Assembly (NCBI GenBank): GCA_021399435.1
Contig: JAJTUP010000192.1
Location: 1 to 31,031 of the forward strand
Reading direction: 5' to 3'
Source: Diaporthe sp. PMI_573
Taxonomy: Eukaryota > Ascomycota > Sordariomycetes > Diaporthales > Diaporthaceae
DNA: 31,031 bases
Numbering within the stretch: the first letter of the stretch is position 1; each line of letters begins with the position of its first letter. Made by a program: the position numbers and the translations under genes. Positions 1 to 9,124 of the stretch are shown here, piece after piece. Below the pieces are notes generated by a model. The model made no database searches and had not been told where the DNA came from. It saw nothing but the letters and a program-made list of their open reading frames with translations.

Positions 1-2480
1 CCTGTTGATGGGTCCCATGAGCCTATCCTTGAAATTGTGCATCCAGACGTTGGAGGCGTAGTCTACCACCGGGGCAACTGTCGATGTGAACAGCTGTCGC
101 GCCGTTGCTGGGGACAGTCCTCTGAGCCGCCTGAGCTCCATTGCTGCTTCCAGGCCCTTAGAGGCTGCCCTCGCGATGTGTTCCTTGTACTTGAGCTTGG
201 TGTCCATGATCATGCCGAGGATCTTAACGTGCTCTTTAGGTTGTACAACTTGTCCCTTGATGGTAAATGGCTGAGAGTCCGTCTTGTACGACTTGCGGGT
301 GAAGTGTATGATTGCTGTCTTCTCCGCCTCGAACGTCGCACCACTTCTTCTCTCCCAGTCTAGGGCGTCTTTGATGATGGATTCGATGCCTTCCCGGTTG
401 CTTTGTGCCGTGGCTCCTGCGACCCACGCCGTGGAAGTCATCAATGAATGCTATCGCTCCCCTATTACTGTCGATTCGCCGCTGTTACCAAGTCGGCATT
501 GAAGAAGAGGAACAGAATCGGGGACAGGGGAGAGCCTTGAGGCAGACCAGCCTGTGATAAGCTTTGGACCTCGGAGGATTGTCCGTTGACTTGGATCGTT
601 GCTGTACGCTCCGAGCAGAATGCCTCTATCCATCGGAGCAGTCCCTCTGGGATGCCTCGCGCCCTCATCCGCTGAAGAAGTCTTTCCTTGCAGACTCCGT
701 TGTAGGCCCCTTTGACATCAAAACTGATCAGGCTGACTATCTTTCGACCTCGCCAGGCAGTATAGATCTGTTCTTGGAGCAGCACGAGCGCTTGTTCCGC
801 AGACCGCTGTTTACGGGCCCCGAAGTGGTTAGTCGGGAGGAGCCCATACGTCTCGACCGCGTGAGAGATCCTTTCCGCGACTACCGACTCTAGCACCTTG
901 CCGAGCGTTGCCAGGAGTGAGATCGGTCTCCAGGCTTTTGCGACTGTGTATTCCTCTTTGCCAGGCTTTTTGAGCGGTATGATCTTTGCGTGTCTCCACT
1001 GGCTAGGCAGCATCCCCTCTTCTAAGGACGCTCGAAATAGTGCCAGGACGTGGTGCCTGACCGATGGCCAGACCTCTTTCCAGACTATCCCGGGTAGGCC
1101 GTCGTTTCCTGGTGCCTTCCATGATTTTGCTGCAAAGAGCTGCCGTTCCACTTCTTCCATGGTAATGGCGGGCATCGCTACGGGAGCTCTTTGCGGCCTG
1201 GGTCCTTCGTCGTCGATGTTGCTCCGTAAGGGAGGGAAGAACGTAGCCAGCAACTCTTCTGCCTGCTCCCTGTGATCGGTCGTGGCTGTTCCGTCCGCTC
1301 TGACTAGTTGCGGCACCTTCCCGAACGCCGTGTCGTCACCAGACCTCAGGTACTTGGCGGCCTTCCAGATGTTGTCGTTGTCTGCAAGGAACTCGTTCCA
1401 GTGCTTCTTCTTCTGTTGCCGGATAGCGTCGTGGTACTGTTTCGCAGCTGCTCTTGCCGTCTCTTCCAGGTCCGTTCTGGTCCGCCCCGCTCGGCGCTGG
1501 GCCCGGGCGCGGTTTCTCCAGAATGTGTATATTCGCCGCAGCTGTGTGAGGTCGGTCGTCCACCATCGCTTTGTGTACGGTGATGGTCTCGCCTTCGGTG
1601 TCAAGGCATGAACCGCTTCCAGCACCGCCGCCATCAACTTGTCCGTTTTCTGCTGCACTGTGCCTTCCAGCGGGGCATCGCCTAGCGAGCTCGCTATTCT
1701 GGCGTTTATCTCCTTCCAGGGCGCGTTCTTGAGTAAGAGCCGCTCCTGCTGCTTCGGCACTGGGACCGAGATGTCAAAGACCGTCTCAATCGCTCGATGG
1801 TCGGACCCGTGTTCCGTCTCGTGTATCGCACATTTGACCGCTGATGCCGTCAGCTCCTCGGAAGCTAGGACCAGGTCGATGGTCGTGTCGTAGTCTCCAT
1901 CATGCCATGTTTTCGTGCCTCGTCGAAGCAGACTGCTGAGAGCAAACTCGTTCATCAGGTCGATGATCAGATCTGCTTCGCCTTGTCTCACTAGAGATAC
2001 ATCGTCTCCACCCCATAGTTGATCGTGACGGTTGAAGTCTCCGGCGATCACTACCTCCACCACCGTGCCTGCCGCCTGCCTTGCGTTCGCGATGGCCTTT
2101 CGCAAAAGGTCGCAGGTGTCTCGCAGGGCCTGCGAATCTGCTCCTGGTACGTAGACTGAAGCCACCAAGACCCACCGATCGGGGAGCCTTATCACCGCTG
2201 CCGTTATATCCGGGGACTCTATCCGCACCTGTTCTGCCTCCACGTCCTTATTCACCCAGAGCATGCTCCGAATCGCCCATCTGCCTTCCCTCCATGTCGT
2301 AGGGACCATCTTGGTCCATTTGTGGTGTCCCATAGGGGTCGTCAAAAGCCGGCCCTGGATTCTCCGTGCCCGGGGCTCCTGGATAGCTAATACCGTTGCA
2401 TTCTGGATTTCCGCATCATTCATCAAGCTGTCGTGTACTGTGCCCTGTTTCCTCACATTAAGTTGGACCACCTGGAACAT
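1..2480 (-). pseudogene. LINE ORF2: endonuclease/reverse transcriptase, frameshifted
   Basis: Translation probably begins at the ATG at 2480-2478, one base after the ORF1 stop (2484-2482), an arrangement suggesting reinitiation. The N-terminal ~230 residues form an exonuclease-endonuclease-phosphatase domain with its catalytic signatures: QLNVRK, the Glu of IQEP, GDFNRHD, a DLVLAS box and SDHRAI. The RT follows with [16 protein letters not shown], the motif A block SFDVKGAYN and [12 protein letters not shown]. The main frame stops at 465. The catalytic FIDDF box (motif C) is in a second frame, and the thumb region, including DYASNVW, is in a third frame that stays open to base 1. The two shifts fall near 478-490 and 435-437. 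The element should be unable to make an active RT from this copy. Identification is strong; Tad1 assignment rests on family knowledge. Confidence 0.9.
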
Positions 2481-2481
2481 C

Positions 2482-3806
2482 TTACTCACGCCGGGGAGGG
2501 TAGAGTTTCGGGCAGTTTCTGCTAAAGGACTCGTGTGGTCCTCCACATGGCACGCACTTGGGTACCTGCGTCTGGCACTCCCTATGATGGTGGCCTTCGG
2601 CAGCGCACCTTGCACATACCCTGTTCTTGCTGCATGAGAATGCTTTATGGCCGAGCTCTTGGCAGTTGTAGCATTGCATCGGTCCGATTCGCCTTTCGAA
2701 GAAGCTGGTGGAACCCGACTCGCCCGCTGCGTGGAAGTAGCGTTCCTGTAGTAGTCTCCTAGCATCGCTGATTTTAGTGAGGTATACCACCATGGATCCG
2801 TATAGCTTTGGAATATCTTTACGACTTAACCATGCAATTTTAGCAATCTGAACTTCTTCTCCTGACCCAGGGCTTCCAGTGCTCCAGGAAGGATCGTGCC
2901 TTCCTGGTCGAGCACGGCGGTACGGTTAATGCTGTCGACCTTGACTGGGTACAATTGGTCACGAAGGACCCTCGTGCCCGGCACCTTCCTGGCCTCGACA
3001 ATATCCTTGATCCGCTTGAGTTCTTCCTCGTTCCTAGCTCTAACCCTCATGCGGTTGGTATTTCTTCCGTCCCGAGTCACCGCAACACACCGCCAACTGG
3101 GTTGGTTGCCTGACGCTCTCATTTCTTGTTCGATGGTCTTGCGTAGCGCTGTTGGTGTGGCTTCTGCGGCGTGATCCTCAGGCACCCTGGATATGTCGAT
3201 CGTGCAAAAGATTGGGTCCGGGCTGGCCTGCTGAACTGGAGAGGAAGTCGGAGAGGTCGGGCTAACCGTCGTCATACTGGCGGCTTCGGCGTATGACCGG
3301 GTGGCCGGCGAAGCTCCTTGAGCGCCCACCGCGGTGTCCAGCTGGAGCCGGGTGCACTCTAACTCGTTGCGGACTTTGGAAAGCTCCTCTCGCGCTTGCG
3401 AGAGTTCTTGTGCCACCTGGGCTGTCGTTTTAGCGACCTCCTCAGCCATTCGGTCTCGAAGCTTTGCGAATTCAAGTTGGAACTCTGCCTTCATAGTTTC
3501 CATTTTCTTGTTGAAGTCCTGTTCCAGGAGTTGCTTTAGGCCCTGGATCGCCTCGAGCATTTTGTCGGCCGCCTTAGGCGTAGCCTGCTTCTTGCTTCTG
3601 GTGTTATACGACACCGCCTCACTGCTCCCCTCCTCTTCCCAGTCCATATCACACTCTTGTTGCTCCGATTCCGTCGCTCTCATCGTTCTAGCTCTCTTGC
3701 GCTGGGGACGGTGATGTCCCCCTCCCGAAACGTCAGATTCGCGGCCCATGACGTATGAAGCGGGGTTCACCACGCCAGACATCCGCCACCAAGCCAAAAT
3801 TTCCAA
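2482..3806 (-). pseudogene. LINE ORF1: gag-like RNA-binding protein with CCHC zinc knuckle, frameshifted
   Basis: The N-terminal frame runs from 3806 (probable start at the Met at 3779 or 3749) to a stop at 2826. It holds a basic/acidic leader, a long heptad-rich helix likely to be a coiled coil, a Ser/Thr/Pro linker and a folded segment of the LINE ORF1 type. After a one-base shift near 2840-2850 the sequence continues in another frame, starting [11 protein letters not shown]. It then reaches a classical CX2CX4HX4C knuckle ([14 protein letters not shown]), followed by further Cys/His pairs (CARC..H..C and CVPC..H..C). Joining these frames gives one ORF1 ending at 2482. In LINEs this protein binds element RNA and forms the RNP. 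The frameshift separates the coiled coil from the nucleic-acid-binding knuckles. Confidence 0.85.
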
Positions 3807-3917
3807 GCGGTTACCAGGTATCCCAAAAGATGAAAAGGAAAATCAATAACGAGAAGGTTGAATATTCAAGAGTTTTTAGACAGTAAAGGGCGAAAATCGT
3901 GCCTCTCGATTGATGAT

Positions 3918-4063
3918 CTAAAGGCGTATACACACACACACACACACACAATTTATTGACGCCCGGCGGCGGCTTGCGCCGAAAGGGCAACTATTACTAA
4001 TCTGCAAATACATGTCCTAAAATGAATCCCGACCTCCTTAAGCCCATATGCTAAAGGCGTATA
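3918..4063 (+). repeat. 13-bp direct repeat bracketing the CA tract
   Basis: The sequence CTAAAGGCGTATA occurs exactly at 3918-3930 and again at 4051-4063. It brackets about 120 bp that include the CA microsatellite and a GC-rich patch (3961-3990). It could be a target-site duplication of a small insertion or an internal duplication of the repeat. No coding sequence lies between the copies. Confidence 0.6.
3931..3950. repeat. (CA)10 microsatellite
   Basis: Ten uninterrupted CA dinucleotides lie between the LINE 5' side and the left inverted-repeat arm. A (GT)7 tract at 9247-9260 takes the corresponding outer position beside the right arm. This suggests the microsatellite belongs to the inverted-repeat family. 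Confidence 0.95.
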
Positions 4064-4071
4064 GTAAAAGG

Positions 4072-4192
4072 CGAAATGGGTGTCGCGAAAATCTTTAGTT
4101 AACATTTTTAGTAGTGGTGGTGTGGGTCTGTGGCTTACGTGGCTTGGCACGGCACGCTTGTATTGACGGAGTACCAGGGAGAAAACGCTAAC
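4072..4192 (+). repeat. Left arm of ~120-bp inverted repeat flanking the NLR cluster
   Basis: The reverse complement of this segment aligns over its whole length with 9125-9247, with scattered mismatches and small indels (roughly 80-85% by eye). Shared landmarks are GTACTCCGTC, TGCCAAGCCACG, CAGACCCACACCACCACTAC, GTTAACTAAA and CATTTCG. The arms face each other like terminal inverted repeats, with the receptor/effector gene pair between them. They may be true termini of a ~5.2-kb unit or two independent copies of a dispersed repeat. Confidence 0.8.
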
Positions 4193-4596
4193 ACAGCCAC
4201 GATTGGCGGCTGTCTACCACCGGTCTATCCAACCAGAGTTTCATTTTCTTTCCTTTTTTTAAAAAAAAATAAAAAATTAACAGTACGAAAGGCGCCTTAC
4301 ACCATTCTGTTCCACTCAAAGACAAAATAAATATTACGAAGCGACTCGGCCATACCTACAACTGTTTCAGGGATGCCAGCTGGTCCGCCAGGTGCTTTAA
4401 GAAAACAAGGCTAGAGAAGATACAAATGCATATACGGGCAGCTTTCAAACAAACTAATCATGCCACCGCAATGCTCGCTGTAAAGGCAGTACCCGTCGAG
4501 CAGCTTCGCCAAGTGGGACAACTCAAAACCATCAATCACTGTAGAAAAAGTCAAATGATTATAATAACAGGGAAGTTAATACTGTACTACTGTTGC
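4193..4596. other. Non-coding spacer downstream of the NLR
   Basis: This AT-rich spacer contains a T-run/A-run stretch near 4240-4280 that could act in 3'-end formation for transcripts from either side. I see no gene, tRNA or conserved domain. Confidence 0.5.
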
Positions 4597-7363
4597 TTAA
4601 ACATCGTCGGATAAGTCCAATGCTGTGAGAGGTGGGATTATCTGCTCGGCACGCCAAGTGTCCAAGGTTTCAATGGATGAAGAGGTGTCGGGATGCTCCG
4701 TACCCAGTACATCACGGCGGATTTGGACGCACGAGTCTATCAAGGCGATAGCATCAGTGGTACGTCCTTGAGAGTACCAGGCGAAAGCCAGGTTGGCCAT
4801 GCTGGTAAGTGTGTTGGGATGGTCAGGCCCGAGTTTCTGCTTGCGAGTCTCCATCACTTCCACCTCCAGCTTCTCGGCCTCTTCCCATCTGCCTTGGTTC
4901 CAGAATGTCAATGCCAGGTTGGCTATGCTGCTGAGCGTGGAGGGATGGGAAGGCCCGAGTTTCTGCTTAAAAGTCTCTATCACTTCCACCTCTAGCTTCT
5001 CGGCCTCTTCCCATCTACCTTGGTTCCGGAATGTCGATGCCAGGTTGGCCATGCTGGTAAGTGTGTTGGGATGGTCAGGCCCGAGTTTCTGCTTGCTAGT
5101 CTCTATCACTTCCACCTCCAGCTCCTCAGCCTCTTCCCACCGGCCTTGGTTCCAGAATGTCGATGCCAGGTTGGCTATGCTGGTGAGCGTGTCGGGATGG
5201 GTAGGCCCGAGTTTCTGCTTGCTAGTCTCCATTACTTCCACCTCCAGCTCCTCAGCCTCTTCCCACCGGCCTTGGTTCCGGAATGTCGATGCCAGGTTGG
5301 CCATGCTGGTAAGCGTGTCGGGATGGTCAAGCCCGAGTTTCTGCTTGCGAGTCTCCATCACTTCCACCTCTAGCTTCTCGGCCTCTTCCCATCTGCCTTG
5401 GTTCCAAAATGTCGATGCCAGATTGGCTATGATAGTGAGCATGTCGGGATGGGCAGGCCCGAGTTTCTGCTTGCTAGTCTCTATCACTTCTACAAACAGC
5501 TTCTCGGCCTCCACCCATCTGCCTTGGTTACAAAATGTCGATGCCAGGTTTGCCATGCTGGTAAGCGTGTCAGGATGGGCAGGCCCGAGTTTCTGCTTGC
5601 GAGTCTCCATCACTTCCACAAACAGCTTCTCAGCTTTCTCATATTTCCCTTGCTCGTGAAACACTTTACCAACCATCGACACACTATCCAAGGTCAGTTC
5701 ATGCTCATCTCCCAGTGTTTCCATCCTAGCATCCCGCGACTTCTTGGCCATTAACTCGGCTAAGCTGTATCTACCTTGCCCGTGCGCATACCAGCTGCCA
5801 TTATACAGTACCCGCGCCCACTCCTCTAGCGGCTTTCCACCTATTGGACGGTGATTGAATGCTTTTTCCACATGTGCAAACAGCGTTTCACATGTGGCCC
5901 AATTGCTATAATCTCCTGTCGGAAACTCGCGCGCTATCCGACTTACAAATTGTTCCTTGAAATTCTCTGTTCTGTCATCGACGCTCAACCATTTCCTCGT
6001 AGCTAGTTGCACAAGGTTGTGCATTTCAAAGACGTCTCCTGTCTTGTTCAAGGATATGAGGCAGTAGTTTCGAAGGATCGCTAGGTCATCCTCAAAGGTC
6101 TGCGCAGCTGAGTACTCGGAAGCATCGCTAGCGCTAGAAACATCGCTGTCGTCATCGTCTTCGCTCTCACTGTCTTTGCTCACATCGCCTGCAGACTCGT
6201 TTGTAATGCTGTCCTGATTTACAACGTTGTGAGGCGATCGCACAAGCCAATCCGGGATTCCCTGGCGGTCGAAAAAACTCATCAGCGAAAGTAGATCAGC
6301 TGCTGATGGCCGCTCGGAACGGATAGATTCGAATGAGATCTGCCAAGTTATAATCACCGAGTTGAATGCGTTGCTGTCTCGTCGTAGGTCACCCTCGTCC
6401 CGGTTCAAAAGACTGAACTTCCGTCGTTCACTCCTTCGAAACTCCTCCAAATACTTGCTGATGGAGGTTCGCGGCGCCCGTTGCTGGATGTACGCCCCCG
6501 CTTGACTGATAGCTAGAGGCATGTTTTCAAGGACTTCCACCAGCTCTGCGCCATGGTCCATATCGGGCTGGCTGCCGACCTTCCTCGCAAGCAATGCAAG
6601 TGCGTGGTTCTTGTCCATGAGTGGAACCTCTACCATGTTCTTGTAGTCGCCCGTCAGCCTTCTAGCAACCGTTTTATTTCTCGACGTAATCAGGATCGAT
6701 CCGTTGGGGCTTTGCGGCAGATATGTCCAGAGAGCCCTTCCTCGGCCTGTGTTCGCTGTGGTGTTCCTGGTGTGGATGTAGTCATGGTCGGCGTCGAAAA
6801 GTACGTTGTCGTCATCCGCGTTGTCCAAGACGAGAAGCCACGGCCCGTTTTCCACGTTACAGAGCCACTGTTCCATCAGCTGTGGGATGTCGGCCTTCGG
6901 ATCCTTTCGTCCTGGTAGCTTAACGGCTTCGGCGACTTTTTTGAAATCCTCCTCGATGCGCGCTCGCGTCTCCGCATGGATCCAAAATACCCATAGATGG
7001 GTGTTCTTTTGTATCGCTGCCTCGCTCGTCCGATAGCAGTACTCAATGGCGAGTTGCGACTTGCCTACCCCGCCTAACCCCACAAGCGCAGCGCGGGAAG
7101 CTGGTCTCGAGCAGGTGCGGTGTATCTGGTCGAGGAGGGTCTCGCGGTCGATGAAATCGGGGTCGCGGCCGAAAGGGATCGTGCACGATGGTTTCGGCGG
7201 GGCTTCTAGTGGTTCTAGTAAGGTTGGTTAGCACGTGTGGGAAGTAATTAAGGTTCGTTTTACCTGGTGGCACGTGGAACTCGTTCGTAATCGTTCCGTT
7301 GTTCAGCCCCACCTGGGACCCAGAGTTCCCGGCTCCAAAAGCAATTGTGGTTCGCTCAGCCAT
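4597..7363 (-). CDS. NOD-like receptor: N-terminal amyloid motif, NB-ARC NTPase, TPR repeats
   Basis: Predicted fungal STAND receptor of 905 aa from two exons (7363-7264 and 7214-4597). The 49-bp intron has a GTAAAA donor, CTAAC branch and TAG acceptor, and splicing keeps the frame. Residues 7-31 form an amyloid-type motif (FGAGNSGSQVGLNNGTI), followed by a PPEPLEAPPKPS linker. The NB-ARC has Walker A GLGGVGKS (79-86), Walker B LLVLDNADD (160-168), sensor GSILITSRN (205-213), MPLA (265-268) and an MHD-like MHN (431-433). An acidic Asp/Ser/Glu stretch (380-409) interrupts the NB-ARC/winged-helix region. Residues ~500-887 are TPRs, including eight 42-residue units of the TPR_10/TPR_12 type. By family knowledge, nucleotide-dependent oligomerisation after ligand sensing by the TPRs would cluster the N-terminal motif and seed the effector. 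It is divergent from the effector gene, 288 bp away start to start. I see no lesion. Ligand unknown. Confidence 0.9.
4760..5685 (-). repeat. 126-bp coding minisatellite: tandem 42-aa TPR units
   Basis: The TPR-coding DNA repeats with an exact 126-bp period. The same GCTGGT/GATAGT core recurs at 4801, 4927, 5053, 5179, 5305, 5431 and 5557. The central units are nearly identical at DNA level, with consensus NQGRWEEAEKLEVEV then KQKLGP-HP-TLTSMANL. The outer units have diverged more. Variation is concentrated at a few residues: the aromatic/basic residue before NQG (W/R/C), the residue after MET/IET (R/S/F), and the pair before HP (PA, PD, PT, PS, LD). High identity with focused variation points to concerted evolution of the ligand-sensing surface, as known for other fungal STAND repeat arrays. 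Confidence 0.9.
7271..7345 (-). other. Amyloid-type (sigma/NLR-associated) motif at NLR N-terminus
   Basis: Residues 7-31 of the receptor are rich in Gly and Asn and alternate these with hydrophobics. The pattern is F-G-x-x-N-S-G-x-Q-x-G-x-N-x-G-x-I. The same pattern ends the neighbouring effector (8467-8538). Pairing of an NLR N-terminal motif with an adjacent effector C-terminal motif is the hallmark of fungal amyloid signalling. I assign it to the sigma-like class only tentatively, from memory of that motif's GxN-rich character. Confidence 0.75.
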
Positions 7364-7651
7364 GTGGATGATTCGCAATCGAGCATATGGAGATGATGGA
7401 ATGGGATGGATTTCTTGGATCAACAGTGAGAGGCTTATACACATACTGGATGTGTTGACATGACGCAAACTGCCTTGGAGGCCTGCTGTGAAGTACAAGC
7501 ACGTGACGTAAGCCGGGTGATGGCGGCATTGCTAACAACCTAAGATCACACAACCCCGCATCTGCCTGTTCGACAGAATACAGGGCCTCTCGTGTTTGAG
7601 TGTCTTGACGAGATCCGTCTCAAATCAATCCGGGCGCCTTCTAGATCGAGC
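7364..7651. promoter_or_regulatory. Shared divergent promoter of NLR and effector
   Basis: The 288 bp between the two start codons must contain both promoters and 5' leaders, which would allow joint control. I see no clear TATA box or recognised operator, and no coding potential that competes with the two genes. Confidence 0.55.
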
Positions 7652-8556
7652 ATGGCCGATCCTTTCAGCATTGCAGCGGGGGTGGTCGGCGTCGTTGTCC
7701 CTGCGCTTCATGCGACAAGACTTCTACTGGACGACATCCAAAAGATCTCGGAGGCGCCGTCCACTGTGGAAACTCTTGGTCAAGATGTTGGCTTTGTTGA
7801 AGCGACGCTAAAGTCACTAGAAACAGTCAGTGAGCCGCAATGGACTACACTTGGCCCAACTGTGGTTAAGCAATCAAGTAATGCCATCACTTGTTGCACG
7901 AAATCTTGCACTGAGTTCAGGACCGACTTGCAACGGTGGACTCGTCATTCTAATGAGGGCGACATCTCATGGCGGGATCGAGCCAGCTTAGGGCTCTTCC
8001 GACAGAACCAGATCAAAGCTATGTCCGAACAATTACAGAAGTACCGGACAACTCTCAATCTGGTCGTCAGCATAGCGACATTATAAGTATTCTTTTTGTT
8101 AAACGCTACATAGTACCTTCTAATGGTTTGTCTAGGCACAGCTCGATTCGTGGCCAGCAAATCACTGAGGAGTTAAAGACCACTATCGCTGCGAAAAAGA
8201 AAGACATCGCCGACTCAATCACCAGCACCGATCGGCAGCTCACTACCCTAGATGCCCGATTCAAGCAGCTGGACCCCACAGACGTTGAACGTGGAAATAC
8301 CAGTGACACAGAAGACGCATACAAAGACGAAGGCAGTGTGCAACGCACAATAAGGGAAGAACGCGCCATGCTGCATATGGTGCTGGAGATACTGGAGGGC
8401 TTGAAAATAAAGACGCAAGACGAAGCGAAGAAGATGGAGGAAGAGGAACGAAAACAATCAACGCTGGTGACGTTTGGAAACAATAACTCGGGCTTTCAAC
8501 TAGGAGTCAATAGTGGGGCTATCTCAGGGTTCACATTCAGAAGTGGTGGCTTATAA
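7652..8556 (+). CDS. HeLo-like cell-death effector with C-terminal amyloid motif (frame broken at intron)
   Basis: The start at 7652 opens with MADPFSIAAGVVGVVVPALH, the hydrophobic Gly/Ala-rich N-terminus of the HeLo-like family (Pfam Helo_like_N, fungal N-terminal domain of STAND proteins). In this family it is the membrane-active, cell-death-inducing domain. Exon 1 ends after VVSIATL with an in-frame TAA at 8084-8086. The protein plainly resumes at about 8142 (SIRGQQITEELKTTIAAKKK), runs through charged helical sequence and ends with the amyloid motif. The intervening DNA has a GTATTC donor (8087), a CTAAT branch (8120-8124) and AG acceptors at 8135 and 8141. No canonical GT-AG pair joins the frames without a stop. 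One extra A at 8084-8086 would explain the break. As it stands, translation yields a 144-aa protein without the signalling motif. An intact version would be ~282 aa. The neighbouring receptor is the presumed activator. Confidence 0.8.
8087..8141 (+). other. Predicted intron of effector with disrupted phase
   Basis: This segment has intron features: donor GTATTC, branch CTAAT, and TAG at 8133-8135 followed by CACAG ending at 8141. The exon phases do not match, because the upstream exon reaches a TAA directly before the donor. The plus frame used by exon 2 is open straight through this segment, so an unspliced product from an internal start is formally possible. Confidence 0.55.
8467..8538 (+). 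other. Amyloid-type motif at effector C-terminus
   Basis: The last ~30 residues of the effector contain TFGNNNSGFQLGVNSGAISG. It matches the receptor N-terminal motif at FG, NSG, Q, G, N, G and I with the same spacing. In characterised systems such a C-terminal segment is unfolded until templated by the receptor's amyloid seed, and its folding activates the N-terminal HeLo or HeLo-like domain. Confidence 0.75.
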
Positions 8557-9124
8557 GTTATCGCATCGATGCGAGGTCAGCATTGTAGGTGCTATGGCTG
8601 TCAACTCTTTGTTTATTTTGCAACAGCACTATTCAGGCTATGGGAGCATAAAAGCCGTATCAGCGTAACTCCACGTATACAGCACGAAATAGCAGCAAGA
8701 GTTATTGCTGAAAACCTAAAAACAGAGAACTATAGGATCAGTAGGGCACAGTGCATACCAATAATTGTCCTTCTTTGTGGAAATCTTATATACGCATATA
8801 TAGTGCACTGCGCAGGCCGCATTGCAGAACGCGCAGGAGTAGGAGAAACCCAGCGCAGATGACGATGCCAACTTTGACCTTGATGATGGCACCCCAGAAT
8901 ATCCAACTTTTGATGACAGTCTACTAGTGTCGAGTGATAGGTCATGTTTGAATCACTATTGCGGCGCCATGTTCACAGATATTACAGTACTGTCAGCTAA
9001 AATACCAAGATAAAGAACGATATGAGGGGGGGGCAACGACCGCCGGGGAAGCAAAGATGGGAGCCAAAGCAGATTCTAAACAGGCCGTGTCCCTGACGCA
9101 TTTGCAGTAAGCTATTTCTAGCCT
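8557..9124. other. Intergenic region after effector
   Basis: No gene is supported. A 97-codon plus-strand frame at 8569-8862 has no recognisable domain and poor coding character. A run of eight G lies near 9026-9033. Confidence 0.5.

Larger units (their letters stand above)
1..3917 (-). mobile_element. Tad1-like LINE (non-LTR) retrotransposon, degenerate, truncated by window edge
   Basis: The minus strand carries the two-ORF order of Tad1-type fungal LINEs. A gag-like ORF1 with coiled coil and CCHC knuckle is followed directly by ORF2 with an AP-type endonuclease and a reverse transcriptase. ORF2 is still open in one frame at base 1, so the 3' part (rest of the RT thumb, any RNase H, tail) lies outside the window. 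The 5' boundary is not sharp. I place it before the direct repeat at 3918, and the leader may end anywhere between about 3810 and 3917. At least three frameshifts (near 2845, 482 and 436) make this copy non-autonomous. No long terminal repeats are seen. Confidence 0.9.

Noticed and set aside
564..1893. Several plus-strand frames of ~80-125 codons
   Set aside because: They lie opposite the LINE ORF2, whose endonuclease and RT motifs are on the minus strand; the plus frames show no domain.
3931..4063. CRISPR-like or other spaced repeat array
   Set aside because: Only two copies of a 13-bp repeat and a dinucleotide tract, in a eukaryotic genome.
4793..5659. Long plus-strand open frames across the receptor repeats (repeating Ser/Thr/Phe-rich sequence)
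   Set aside because: These are antisense shadows of the TPR repeats. Their periodicity follows the 126-bp unit and the minus frame carries the conserved TPR residues.
8569..8862. 97-codon plus frame after the effector
   Set aside because: No domain, an unlikely Cys-rich start, no splice continuation, and surrounded by AT-rich non-coding sequence.
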